The translations under genes and the position numbers were made by a program. Below are positions 17,492 through 25,662 of a stretch of DNA of 64,000 nucleotides, piece after piece. The notes beneath the pieces were generated by a model, which searched no databases, had not been told where the DNA came from, and saw nothing but the letters and a program-made list of their open reading frames with translations. The DNA lies in the NCBI RefSeq assembly GCF_030817355.1, contig NZ_JAUSZH010000001.1, forward strand, positions 6,448,501-6,512,500, given 5' to 3'. The first letter of the stretch is position 1. Each line of letters opens with the position of its first letter. Origin of the DNA: Streptomyces sp. V1I1 (lineage in GTDB: Bacteria > Actinomycetota > Actinomycetes > Streptomycetales > Streptomycetaceae).

Positions 17492-18652
17492 TCAGGCCAG
17501 CTGCTCGGCGATCTCGACGCGCAGCAGCGCGCGGACGTTCTCGATGTGGTTCGCCACGGTCACCACGGACGAGCCCGCGAACAGCAGCCCGACAGCGACG
17601 TTGTCGAACGAGGTCACCAGCGAACCGGAGTCACCGCCCGCCGAGATGTTCGTCGTCAGGATCTGGTCCTTGAAGCGGGCCGTTCCCGCCGTGCCGTAGT
17701 TGACGTCGATCGTCGCGTCCACCGCGATGATCCGGCCGAAGCTGACGTTCGTCGTCCGCCCGGTCTTCTTCACCAGGTCGCCGACCGCCACATTCGCCTT
17801 GCGCCGCCAGGCCCGCGGCGCCGCGCCGAAGTACTGCTCGCGCGTCGCGTCCTCGAACTCGACCTTGCCGAGCGCCGCATCGACGACATTGTTGTGCTGG
17901 GCCGGCGGGATCTGCGGCGCGAACTGGATGGTGATGAACCGGTCCAGCGTCGCGATCCGGTCCGCCGGGTCCTGTCCGCCGTCGAACACGCCGGGCTGAA
18001 GGATCGAACTGCCCAGCTGCGCGCGGTTGGAGTCCGCGAGCACATGGTTGTTGGACAGGATGTAGAACTTCCCCGGTACGCCGAGCCCCGGCCCCGGCGG
18101 GTCCGTCGTGGCCCCGGGCAGGAAGTCGTACACCACGCTGCCGAGCGTCCCGGCCGTCACCCGTACATTGCCCACCGAGATCCCGGAGGGCGCGGGCCGC
18201 AGCCGGCGCCGCAGAAGCTGCGGCTCCAGGGTGCCCATCTCCCGCAGCTCTTCGAGCAGCGGCTGCGACAGCTGTGAGAGCTGGCCCGCGACACTGCCGT
18301 CGGGCCGGTAGGCCGCCTCCGCATCCATCGCCCGGCGCGGCTGTTGCCGCTGCCGGCGCTGTGCGGAGACATGGCCGACCGCGATGACATCGGTCGGTGT
18401 TCCGTCGTCCATCTGCTGCGGGATCACATCCCGCTCCGGCAGCATCGACTCCGGGACCTTCTGGGTCACGAAGACGAGTACGGCCTCTTCCCCGGTGGGG
18501 CGGCCGTCGCTCCACTTCACGCCGTGGCCGAAGCCGACGACATTGGCGAGCGGCGCCTGTGGCCGCAGGAAATCGCTCATCGCCTGTTGCCGGGAGCTGT
18601 CACTCAGCTGCCCGCCGGTCGGTCCTCGCATCATCTCGGGCTGGCGCGTCAC
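17492..18652 (-). CDS. Trypsin-fold serine protease-like protein with an N-terminal accessory domain
   Basis: A 386-residue protein. Residues 35-95 form a small domain (LANVVGFGHG..VLVFVTQKVP..DVIAVG). From about 155 a chymotrypsin-like fold follows, with a candidate triad H203 (LSNNHVLAD), D258 (NNVVDAALG) and S342 (AGGDSGSLV). No signal peptide is visible, which is odd for this fold. GTG 18652 with an AAGAGG site is preferred; the frame runs to 18793. The preceding gene encodes the accessory domain on its own. Confidence 0.75.
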   Translation of the reverse strand: MTRQPEMMRGPTGGQLSDSSRQQAMSDFLRPQAPLANVVGFGHGVKWSDGRPTGEEAVLVFVTQKVPESMLPERDVIPQQMDDGTPTDVIAVGHVSAQRRQRQQPRRAMDAEAAYRPDGSVAGQLSQLSQPLLEELREMGTLEPQLLRRRLRPAPSGISVGNVRVTAGTLGSVVYDFLPGATTDPPGPGLGVPGKFYILSNNHVLADSNRAQLGSSILQPGVFDGGQDPADRIATLDRFITIQFAPQIPPAQHNNVVDAALGKVEFEDATREQYFGAAPRAWRRKANVAVGDLVKKTGRTTNVSFGRIIAVDATIDVNYGTAGTARFKDQILTTNISAGGDSGSLVTSFDNVAVGLLFAGSSVVTVANHIENVRALLRVEIAEQLA

Positions 18653-18689
18653 GCCAGACCACCTCTTCCCCTGATTCGAAGGGGCTCCC

Positions 18690-18929
18690 TCACTGCTCCT
18701 GGTCATGGGCGGTGACTGCACCGACGGCGAGCACGCGCACCGGTACGCCCTCGAGCTGTGCGGGAACCACGTCTTCTTCACGGAGCCGGTCACGGGGCAC
18801 TTTGCGGGTGACGAAGACGACGATCACGTCCACGCCCGAGTGCTCGTCCCTCCCGGTGCCGACACCGGTCACATTGGCCAGCTGCATGAGCCGGCTCTCA
18901 TGGAGTTCGCGAGCCCGTGTCACGTCCAT
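18690..18929 (-). CDS. Stand-alone 79-residue paralogue of the protease accessory domain
   Basis: The protein contains LANVTGVGTG, IVVFVTRKVP, REEDVVPAQL and VLAVGAVTAH. Each aligns with residues 35-97 of the downstream protein (LANVVGFGHG, VLVFVTQKVP, PERDVIPQQM, VIAVGHVSAQ). It begins with an extra N-terminal helix and has no other domain. It lies 37 nt upstream of the protease-like gene on the same strand. A free copy of a protease's accessory domain suggests a chaperone, inhibitor or assembly partner; function is unknown. Confidence 0.72.
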   Translation of the reverse strand: MDVTRARELHESRLMQLANVTGVGTGRDEHSGVDVIVVFVTRKVPRDRLREEDVVPAQLEGVPVRVLAVGAVTAHDQEQ

Positions 18930-19245
18930 CCGCTCGGCTCGCCTCCCCCTGCGGGTGATGCAGGTACGGCATGTCTATTGCCCTTCCCCTCAGGGGTCAA
19001 GGAGTTACGCGTGAAATCTTGCTATTGGTGGTGATCTATTCCGGTTGACCTTCTTTATGAAGATTCTTCGGATGGTCCGTCAGGTAGGCGGCGAGCGGGA
19101 CGCGGTGGCCGACGGCGGGGATATTCATGGACCGCGGGGCCTTTCGATGTCGGCAGGCGTTCAAGTGCCGTTTATGCGCGGGCGGAAGTGTGAGGCCGTC
19201 ATCAGCCAAGCCGGATGCGTCTCTTCAGGCCTTCAGGAGTACTCG
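18930..19245. other. Intergenic region between the cassette and phoX
   Basis: A 316-bp divergent gap. It must hold both promoters and includes AT-richer stretches near 19010-19075. I looked for PHO-box direct repeats of GTTCACC and found no convincing pair. No RNA gene is recognised. Confidence 0.5.
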
Positions 19246-20715
19246 ATGCCGCTCACCCGCAGGGAATTCACCAGACAGTCCGCGCTCGCCGGAGCGGGAG
19301 TCGCCCTCACCGGCGCCGTCGGTTCGCTCGCCACCGCACCCGGCGCGCTCGCCGCCGAGGACGGCGCCGACATCGCCGGACAGGGGCACGAGGACGGCGA
19401 GCACGCCCACGGCAGCCACGGGCCCGGCTACGGCCCCCTGATCCCCGACCCCAACGGGCTCCTGGCGCTGCCCGCCGGATTCTCGTACCGCGTCATCACC
19501 CGCGCCGGTGTCACCAAGCTGGAGTCGGGCGAGTTCACCCCCTCCAAGCACGACGGCACCGCCACCTTCGAAGGCCCGCGCGGCGTGACCCTCCTGGTCG
19601 TCAACCACGAGCTCAATGGCCCCCGCTCCAAGATCGATCACCCGGTTCCGCTCGCCGAGAGCCTCGTCTACGACCCCGCCGCGCCCGGCGGCTGCACGGT
19701 CGTCGAGGCCCACCGCAGCGGCGAGGTCGCCCAGTGGGTCGGCATCGCCGGAACCGCGCAGAACTGCGCCGGCGGGCGCACTCCTTGGGGCACCTGGCTC
19801 ACCTGTGAGGAGACCGAGAACCGCGCAGGCCAGAACGGCATGACCAAGGACCACGGCTATGTCTTCGAGGTCGACCCCTATGATCGGCGCGCAAACCGCG
19901 CCCCCAAGCCCATCAAGGCGCTCGGCCGGTATGCCCACGAGGCCGTCGTGGTCGACCCCAAGCGCGCCCACCTCTATCTCACCGAGGACGCCAGTACCCC
20001 CAACGGCCTGCTCTACCGCTGGGTCCCGCCGCACGGCTTCAAGCACGGCCGCGGCCACCTGAGGCACCTCGCCGACGACGCGGGCGTCCTCCAGGCCGCC
20101 AAGTGCTTCGACTCCGGCGGCCGCTTCGTCGACGACCTGTCCCGCGCCACGAAGATCGGCACGGTCTACGGCGTGGACTGGGCCGACGTGCCGGACCGCG
20201 ACGCCCGCACCGTCCCGGTGCGCAAGCAGTTCGCCGACACGGACGTCACCCGCGCCCGCAAGCTCGAAGGTATGTGGTGGGGCGACGGCGGCGTGTACAT
20301 CGTCTCCTCGTACGCCCGTGACGAGAGCCCGGTCCACCACGACGGCCAGGTCTGGTTCTACGACCCCAAGCGCCGCACCCTCACCCTGAAGGTGCTGCTC
20401 GGCGTCAACCCCGACCCGTCCAAGGACGGCGCGTTCGACGGCCCCGACAACATCACCGTGTCGCCGTACGGCGGGCTGATCATCGCCGAGGACGGCGAGG
20501 GCGTCCAGCACCTCTTCGGCGCGACCGAGCGCGGGCGCACCTACCCGATCGCACGCAACGAACTGAACCTGGGCACCGCGGAGGACCCGGACTTCAGCGA
20601 GTTCGCCGGCGTCGTCTTCTCGCCCGACGGCCGGACCCTCTACGCGAGCATCCAGACCCCGGGCATCATGTTCGCGATCACCGGCCCCTGGAAGCGCCAG
20701 TCGCACCACCACTGA
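19246..20715 (+). CDS. phoX: PhoX-family alkaline phosphatase, Tat-exported
   Basis: A 489-residue protein with a twin-arginine signal (TRREFTRQSALAGAG, RR at 5-6) and an AxA-type cleavage region. A DUF839/PhoX beta-propeller follows (WGTWLTCEETENR, GRYAHEAVVVDP, LEGMWWGDGG, DNITVSPYGGLIIAEDG). PhoX enzymes are calcium/iron phosphatases that fold in the cytoplasm before export. A histidine-rich stretch follows the signal (HGSHGPGYG). ATG 19246 has AGGAG 6 nt upstream; the frame from 19045 is only an upstream extension. Confidence 0.87.
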   Translation: MPLTRREFTRQSALAGAGVALTGAVGSLATAPGALAAEDGADIAGQGHEDGEHAHGSHGPGYGPLIPDPNGLLALPAGFSYRVITRAGVTKLESGEFTPSKHDGTATFEGPRGVTLLVVNHELNGPRSKIDHPVPLAESLVYDPAAPGGCTVVEAHRSGEVAQWVGIAGTAQNCAGGRTPWGTWLTCEETENRAGQNGMTKDHGYVFEVDPYDRRANRAPKPIKALGRYAHEAVVVDPKRAHLYLTEDASTPNGLLYRWVPPHGFKHGRGHLRHLADDAGVLQAAKCFDSGGRFVDDLSRATKIGTVYGVDWADVPDRDARTVPVRKQFADTDVTRARKLEGMWWGDGGVYIVSSYARDESPVHHDGQVWFYDPKRRTLTLKVLLGVNPDPSKDGAFDGPDNITVSPYGGLIIAEDGEGVQHLFGATERGRTYPIARNELNLGTAEDPDFSEFAGVVFSPDGRTLYASIQTPGIMFAITGPWKRQSHHH

Positions 20716-20753
20716 CACACGCATTGACGGGCTGAACGCCCGTACCGCGGCCG

Positions 20754-20797
20754 TTGCGCTCCCATGAGCTGACATCTAACATTTCAGTTCATGGGAG
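20754..20797 (+). promoter_or_regulatory. Leaderless promoter overlapped by a 39-bp palindrome for the GntR regulator
   Basis: Half sites centred on 20778 match at 16 of 19 positions, with outer arms CTCCCATGA (20759-20767) and TCATGGGAG (20789-20797). TTGCGC (20754-20759) and TAACAT (20777-20782) are 17 nt apart. They predict transcription from about the ATG at 20791, so the right arm includes the start codon. Confidence 0.7.
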
Positions 20798-21474
20798 CAC
20801 TGCGGCCGATCCAGCGGACCCTGCTGCGCGACACGGCGTACGCGGCCATCCGCGACGCCATCGTGCGCGGCGAACTCCCGCCCGGGGACCCTGTGCGCGA
20901 CGCCGACCTCGCCGAGCGGCTCGGGCTCTCCCGTGCCCCGGTGCGCGAGGCGCTCGCGCGGCTCGGTGAGGAAGGGCTCGTCGAGACCAAGCCGCAGAGC
21001 TATACGCGGGTCACCAGCCTCGAACCACGTGCCGTGCGCGAGGCCGCCGTCGTCGTCCGCGCCATGCACGAGCTGGCCGCCCGCGCCGCCGTGCCGCTGC
21101 TCACGACCGAGGACATCGGCTCGATGCGCGAGGCGAACGCCCGCTTCGAGAGCGCGACCCGCAGCGGCGCCGTCGGCGAGGCCCTGCGGGCCGACGACGA
21201 ACTGCACGACGTGCTCGTACGGGCCTGTGGCAACCGCGCCGTCGCGGCGACGATCGCGCGGTACACCCCGCTGATCCGCCGGCTGGAGTGGCGGCAGTTT
21301 GCCGAGGCGAGCGCGCTGGAGTCGGCCGCGCTGCACGAGCGGCTCATCGACGCCTGCGCGGCCAAGGACGCCGACGAGGCGGCCCGTACCACCGCACAGA
21401 TCTGGCGCGCACTCGAAGAACTGGCGGACGAAACCAATGAAGCAGATGAAACGGATGAATCCGGCATGGTCTGA
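20791..21474 (+). CDS. GntR-family (FadR/FCD) transcriptional regulator
   Basis: A 227-residue protein with a winged helix at about residues 8-75 (LAERLGLSRAPVREALARLGEEGLV) and an all-helical FCD effector domain carrying metal-ligand histidines (DDELHDVLVRACGN, LHERLIDAC). It lies 15 nt upstream of the ACC deaminase gene and overlaps its own palindromic operator. It probably controls itself and the deaminase in response to a small acid. Confidence 0.88.
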   Translation: MGALRPIQRTLLRDTAYAAIRDAIVRGELPPGDPVRDADLAERLGLSRAPVREALARLGEEGLVETKPQSYTRVTSLEPRAVREAAVVVRAMHELAARAAVPLLTTEDIGSMREANARFESATRSGAVGEALRADDELHDVLVRACGNRAVAATIARYTPLIRRLEWRQFAEASALESAALHERLIDACAAKDADEAARTTAQIWRALEELADETNEADETDESGMV

Positions 21475-21489
21475 CCCGAAGGAGCCCGC

Positions 21490-22506
21490 ATGTCGATCAC
21501 GTCGTACGAACGCTACCCGCTGCTTTTCGGCCCCTCCCCGGTGCACCGGCTCGACCGGCTGACCCACCGTCTCGGCGGCGCGGAGCTGTGGGCCAAGCGC
21601 GAGGACTGCAACTCCGGCATCGCCTACGGCGGCAACAAGACGCGGAAGCTGGAGTACCTCGTCGCCGACGCCCTCGCCAAGGGCAGCGACACCCTGGTGT
21701 CCATCGGTGGGGTGCAGTCGAACCACACCCGCCAGGTCGCGGCGGTCGCCGCCCGCGCCGGGCTCCGCTGTGTGCTGGTGCAGGAGAGCTGGGTCGAGTG
21801 GCCCGACGCGGTCTACGACAAGGTCGGCAACATCCTGATCAGCAGGCTCGCGGGCGCCGACGTCCGGCTGGTGCGCGCCGGGTTCGGGATCGGTGTCAAG
21901 GAGAGCTGGGAGCAGGCGCTGCGCGAGGTCGAGGAGAGTGGCGGCCGGCCCTACGCCATCCCGGCCGGCGCCTCCGACCATCCGCTGGGCGGGCTGGGCT
22001 TCGCGAACTGGGCGTACGAAGTGGCCGCGCAGGAGCAGGCTTTGGGCGTGTTCTTCGACACGGTCGTGGTGTGCTCGGTGACCGGAAGCACGCAGGCCGG
22101 GATGGTCGCGGGCTTCGCTGCGCTCGAAGAGGCGGGCGCCCGGCCCCGGCGGGTGATCGGCATCGACGCCTCCGCGGCGCCGGAGCGCACGAGGGAGCAG
22201 ATCGGGCGGATCGCGCGGAACACCGCCTCACTCATCGGGGTGGAGGGTGAGCTGCGGGACGCGGACATCGAGCTGGACGCGCGGTACCACGCGGGTACAT
22301 ATGGCATTCCGGACGAAACGACGCTGGAGGCGATGCGGCTCGCCGCCCGTACGGAGGGGATGGTGACGGATCCGGTGTACGAGGGGAAGTCGATGGCAGG
22401 ACTGATCGACCTGGTCACACGCGGTGAGATCGGCTCGTCGGCGACGGTGCTTTATGCCCATCTCGGCGGTCAGCCCGCACTCAATGCCTACAGCGCCCTC
22501 CTCTGA
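21490..22506 (+). CDS. acdS: 1-aminocyclopropane-1-carboxylate (ACC) deaminase
   Basis: A 338-residue PLP enzyme of the tryptophan-synthase-beta fold. The PLP lysine is K50 ([11 protein letters not shown]). The residues that separate ACC deaminases from D-cysteine desulfhydrases are of the deaminase type: YEG with E298 and AHLGG with L325 (E295 and L322 in the Pseudomonas enzyme). It cleaves ACC, the plant ethylene precursor, to 2-oxobutyrate and ammonia, a trait of plant-associated bacteria. ATG 21490 follows AAGGAG. Confidence 0.88.
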   Translation: MSITSYERYPLLFGPSPVHRLDRLTHRLGGAELWAKREDCNSGIAYGGNKTRKLEYLVADALAKGSDTLVSIGGVQSNHTRQVAAVAARAGLRCVLVQESWVEWPDAVYDKVGNILISRLAGADVRLVRAGFGIGVKESWEQALREVEESGGRPYAIPAGASDHPLGGLGFANWAYEVAAQEQALGVFFDTVVVCSVTGSTQAGMVAGFAALEEAGARPRRVIGIDASAAPERTREQIGRIARNTASLIGVEGELRDADIELDARYHAGTYGIPDETTLEAMRLAARTEGMVTDPVYEGKSMAGLIDLVTRGEIGSSATVLYAHLGGQPALNAYSALL

Positions 22507-22545
22507 CGTGGCGTGGCGGGTGCCCGAGGGCGCATACTCCAGGTA

Positions 22546-22776
22546 ATGACAAAGTCAGCCGGATCCCGGCGCCACCTGCCCTCCAGTCCCTTCAACAAAC
22601 CGGCCGCGGCTGCCCCGCCGATTGAGCAGTACGAAGTGGGCGACCGGGTCTCGCACGACCAATTCGGACTCGGAAGAGTCATCGCAGTCGAGGGCGACAA
22701 TGCCGCTGTGCTCGTCGACTTCTCCGGACGTCAGGGAAGAATCCTGAGCCCATACTCCAAACTGGCCAAACTCTGA
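22546..22776 (+). CDS. Small tudor-like protein, conserved in Streptomyces
   Basis: A 76-residue protein. An N-terminal basic, proline-rich tail is followed by a compact beta-barrel segment (YEVGDRVSHDQFGLGRVIAVEGDNAAV). That pattern resembles the tudor-like module at the C-terminus of PcrA/UvrD helicases and in CarD-like proteins, which bind RNA polymerase or nucleic acid. Function is unassigned. ATG 22546 is chosen because the upstream ATG at 22513 would put a promoter-like CATACT inside the gene. Confidence 0.75.
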   Translation: MTKSAGSRRHLPSSPFNKPAAAAPPIEQYEVGDRVSHDQFGLGRVIAVEGDNAAVLVDFSGRQGRILSPYSKLAKL

Positions 22777-22791
22777 GGACCGTGGCCCCCG

Positions 22792-22821
22792 GGCCCGCCA
22801 CCACTCAACGGATGGCGGGCC
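22792..22821. terminator. Bidirectional hairpin between the tudor-like gene and the TerD gene
   Basis: GGCCCGCCA (22792-22800) pairs with TGGCGGGCC (22813-22821) across a 12-nt loop in a convergent gap. Confidence 0.65.
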
Positions 22822-22833
22822 TGGCGGCGTCGG

Positions 22834-24063
22834 TCACAGCGCCTGTGCGGCGGGCTTGACCATGCCGCGTACGGTGCGGGACTTCACGAAATCGCCCATG
22901 GCGGTCATGTCCCATTCGCCCGAGAACTGCTTGATCAGCTTGGCCATCATCACGCCGGTCTGCGGCTCGGCACCGGTCAGATCGAAGCGGACCAGCTCCT
23001 CGCCCGTCGCCGCGTCGATCAGCCGGCAGTAGGCCTTCGCGACCTCGGTGAACTTCTGTCCCGAGAACGAGTTGACGGTGAAGACCAGGCCCGTCGCCTC
23101 CGCCGGCAGCCGGCCGAGATCCACGACGATCACTTCGTCGTCGCCCGCGCCCTCGCCCGTCAGATTGTCGCCGGAGTGCTTGATCGCGCCGTTCAGAATC
23201 GACAGCTTGCCGAAGTAGCAGCTGTCCAGGTGGTTGCGGTTGGGGCCGTACGCGATCACGGAGGCGTCGAGGTCGATGTCCTTGCCGCGGAAGGCGGGCT
23301 CCCAGCCGAGGCCCATCTTGACCTGGGAGAGCAGCGGGCGGCCGCCCTTGACCAGCGAGACCGTCTGATTCTTCTGCAGGCTGACCCGGCCCTTGTCCAG
23401 GTTGATCTTCCCTGAGCCGGGGGCGGGAGCGGCCGGCGGTGCGGGGGGCGCGGGCGGCACGGGCGCGGCGAGACGCGGGTCGACCGGTGCGGGCGGCGCG
23501 ACCGGCGCCGACGGCGTGACCGGGGCGGGCGGCGCGACCGGAGCGGGGGCCGCGGCGGGCTCCTCGTCGACCGAGACGCCGAAGTCCGTGGCAATGCCCG
23601 CCAGCCCGTTCGCATAGCCCTGGCCGACCGCACGGGCCTTCCAGGCGCCATTGCGCAGATAGATCTCCACGACGACCAGCGCGGTCTCGGTGCCGAGCTG
23701 CGGCGGGGTGAAGGTGGCGAGCGCGCTGCCGTCGTCGGCGCTGCGGATGGTGGCGGTCGGCTCGATGCCCTGGAAGGTCTGCCCTGCGGCGTCCGGGCTC
23801 GCCGTGACGACGATCTTCTCGATACCGGGCGGGACGGCGGAGGTGTCCACCACGATCGCGTCGGGGGCGCTGCCCCCGCCGGAGCGATAGCTGACGCCGG
23901 GGCCCGCCGGCTGGTTGTAGAAGATGAAGTCGTCGTCGGAGCGCACCTTGCCGTCGGCGGTGAGCAGCAGGCCCGATACGTCGAGCCGCACCGGAGCGGT
24001 GACGTCCACCGCCACGCGGGTGACGGCGAGAGGGATGTTCGAGCCGGGGGTCATAGCTGTCAT
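22834..24063 (-). CDS. Double TerD-domain protein (tellurium-resistance family)
   Basis: A 409-residue protein with two TerD beta-sandwich domains (about 1-167 and 232-409). They are joined by a Pro/Ala-rich linker of about 60 residues with PAPVAPPAPV-type repeats. TerD domains bind calcium; acidic loops such as SDDDFIFYNQP (domain 1) and DIDLDASVIAY (domain 2) are the expected sites. Ter proteins are tied to stress response and membrane-associated complexes in actinobacteria. No other ter gene lies nearby. A second ATG 9 nt in is an alternative start. Confidence 0.87.
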   Translation of the reverse strand: MTAMTPGSNIPLAVTRVAVDVTAPVRLDVSGLLLTADGKVRSDDDFIFYNQPAGPGVSYRSGGGSAPDAIVVDTSAVPPGIEKIVVTASPDAAGQTFQGIEPTATIRSADDGSALATFTPPQLGTETALVVVEIYLRNGAWKARAVGQGYANGLAGIATDFGVSVDEEPAAAPAPVAPPAPVTPSAPVAPPAPVDPRLAAPVPPAPPAPPAAPAPGSGKINLDKGRVSLQKNQTVSLVKGGRPLLSQVKMGLGWEPAFRGKDIDLDASVIAYGPNRNHLDSCYFGKLSILNGAIKHSGDNLTGEGAGDDEVIVVDLGRLPAEATGLVFTVNSFSGQKFTEVAKAYCRLIDAATGEELVRFDLTGAEPQTGVMMAKLIKQFSGEWDMTAMGDFVKSRTVRGMVKPAAQAL

Positions 24064-24108
24064 GCCAGGGGTAACGAGCGGAGCCGCTTTACCGTTCCCT
24101 TACCCTTT

Positions 24109-24327
24109 TCATCGGTTGCGCGGGTGGTTCCGGGCCGTGCGCTCATTGCCGAACTTGTACGCACCGGTCCAGCGGGCCATCACCAGCTGGGCGTCCGACG
24201 ACTCCACCTCGGTCAGGAACTTCCCGGCGCGGGAGCCGCGCAGGGTCGTGGCCGCGTGGCCACGGTGGGTGATGACGACGCTGCCGTCGGCGTGCTGCGC
24301 GTAACTGAATCCGAAGGGCTTGGCCAT
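24109..24327 (-). CDS. Small conserved hypothetical protein
   Basis: A 72-residue protein (AKPFGFSYAQHADGSVVITHRG..TTLRGSRAGKFL..) of no family I can name. It is probably a small alpha/beta cytosolic protein in the style of actinobacterial orphans. ATG 24327 has AGGA 8 nt upstream; an ATG at 24336 is possible. It lies 45 nt upstream of the TerD gene on the same strand and may share its transcript. Confidence 0.65.
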   Translation of the reverse strand: MAKPFGFSYAQHADGSVVITHRGHAATTLRGSRAGKFLTEVESSDAQLVMARWTGAYKFGNERTARNHPRNR

Positions 24328-24598
24328 GGCCGACATCCTGACCGGTGCACGACACGCAGGGCACGCGAATATCCTTCACCGCGTGGCTGGGATGTCCTTC
24401 CCTACGGGAGATGTGGACGAGGCGCGGGCGGAGCTCGGCGAGAAGGGGTGGCCGGGGCCGACAGTCTCGTACGGCACCCGCTGGTGTCCAAGCCGCTCCA
24501 GGAGACGCTGCTGAACGGGTGTTGCTGGCGGCCGGGCACCGGCACCGCGACGGGCCCGGCCGGCTCCCCCGCACAGTGCTTGGCCGGGCCCCGGCCGA
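24328..24598. other. Gene-poor gap upstream of the 72-residue gene
   Basis: About 270 bp with no convincing gene. A 41-codon plus-strand frame from 24392 (SFPTGDVDEARAELGEKGWP) may be a remnant, but no family can be assigned. Confidence 0.4.
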
Positions 24599-25423
24599 TC
24601 AGTACGGCCACCGGGGCGGGTTGGTGGTGAAGTGGCCGCCCAGATGCGCGTGGTCGGGGTTGTCCGGGTCGAGTTCGCCCTGTTCCGCGACGAGCTTCTC
24701 GGCGTACTGCTCGGAGTCGTCCTGCGGCTCGTAGCCCAGTGCCCGCGCCGTCGAAAGGTCCCACCACAGGCGGGTGTTGGCGGAAGAGCCGTAGACGACG
24801 GTGTGGCCGACACCCTCGGCGGTGAGCGCGGCGTGGAAGAGGCGGGCGCCGTCGCCGGGGCTCATCCACACCGACAGCATCCGCACCGACGTCGGCTCCA
24901 TGAAGCAGGAGCCGATGCGCACGGAGACGGTTTCCAGGCCATGCAGGTCCCAGTAGAGCTGCGCCAGGTCCTCGCCGAAGCACTTGGACAGGCCGTAGTA
25001 GGTGTCGGGGCGGCGCGGGGTGTCGATGGGGATCAGCGCACCGGGCGGAAAGGGCGCCTCGCCCTGCGGGCGCGGAGTGAACCCGACCGTGTGGTTGCTG
25101 GAGGCGAAGACGATCCGGCCGATGCCCTCTTCGCGGGCCGCCTCGTAGAGGTTGTAGGTCCCCTCGATGTTCGCGCGGAGGATCTTCTCGAATGGGGCTT
25201 CCAGGGAGATGCCCGCGAGGTGGATGATCGCGTCGACGCCGCGTACCGCCTCGCGCAGCGCCCCCTTGTCGGCGAGGTCCGCGGTGACCGCGTCCGGCAC
25301 TCCCTCTATGGGGGTGGCGTCGAAGAGGCGGAGCTCGTAGCCGTACGCGGGCAGTAGCCCCCGCATCAGCGTGCCGACGCCGCCGGCGGCGCCGGTGAGC
25401 AGGACTGTGCGGGGAGCGGGCAT
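24599..25423 (-). CDS. udh: Uronate dehydrogenase
   Basis: A 274-residue short-chain/extended reductase. Features are the NAD-binding TGAAGGVGTLM, the IVFASSNHTVG segment and catalytic Y143xxxK147 (YYGLSKCFGED). ETVSVRIGSCFMEP and WWDLS closely follow the known Agrobacterium Udh, as I recall that sequence. It oxidises D-glucuronate or D-galacturonate to the aldarolactone. It is divergent from kdgD, the later pathway enzyme. The gap of about 240 bp between them must carry both promoters. Confidence 0.85.
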   Translation of the reverse strand: MPAPRTVLLTGAAGGVGTLMRGLLPAYGYELRLFDATPIEGVPDAVTADLADKGALREAVRGVDAIIHLAGISLEAPFEKILRANIEGTYNLYEAAREEGIGRIVFASSNHTVGFTPRPQGEAPFPPGALIPIDTPRRPDTYYGLSKCFGEDLAQLYWDLHGLETVSVRIGSCFMEPTSVRMLSVWMSPGDGARLFHAALTAEGVGHTVVYGSSANTRLWWDLSTARALGYEPQDDSEQYAEKLVAEQGELDPDNPDHAHLGGHFTTNPPRWPY

Positions 25424-25662
25424 GGGGGGATCTCCTTGAAATGCTCAGGTCCGTAGACGGCATTCACATTCATGGACACGCTAGGGAGTGGTCCGGACAG
25501 CGTCAAGTGTCGCGCGGAGGGGCCGACTCCGCCTCTGAGTTGCGGTTTTCCGTCTTGACCCGGGCGATGGGGCTGCCATAGCGTGGCTGCGTTCAGAGAT
25601 ATGGACATCGATCAGAATTGTGCACGGGTCCGCAGGCTCGGTGCACGGCCCAGGGAGCGCCC

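Noticed and set aside
18930..19245. PHO box upstream of phoX
   Set aside because: Only isolated GTTGACC or GTTCAAG-like words occur; no 11-bp direct repeats in the required phase.
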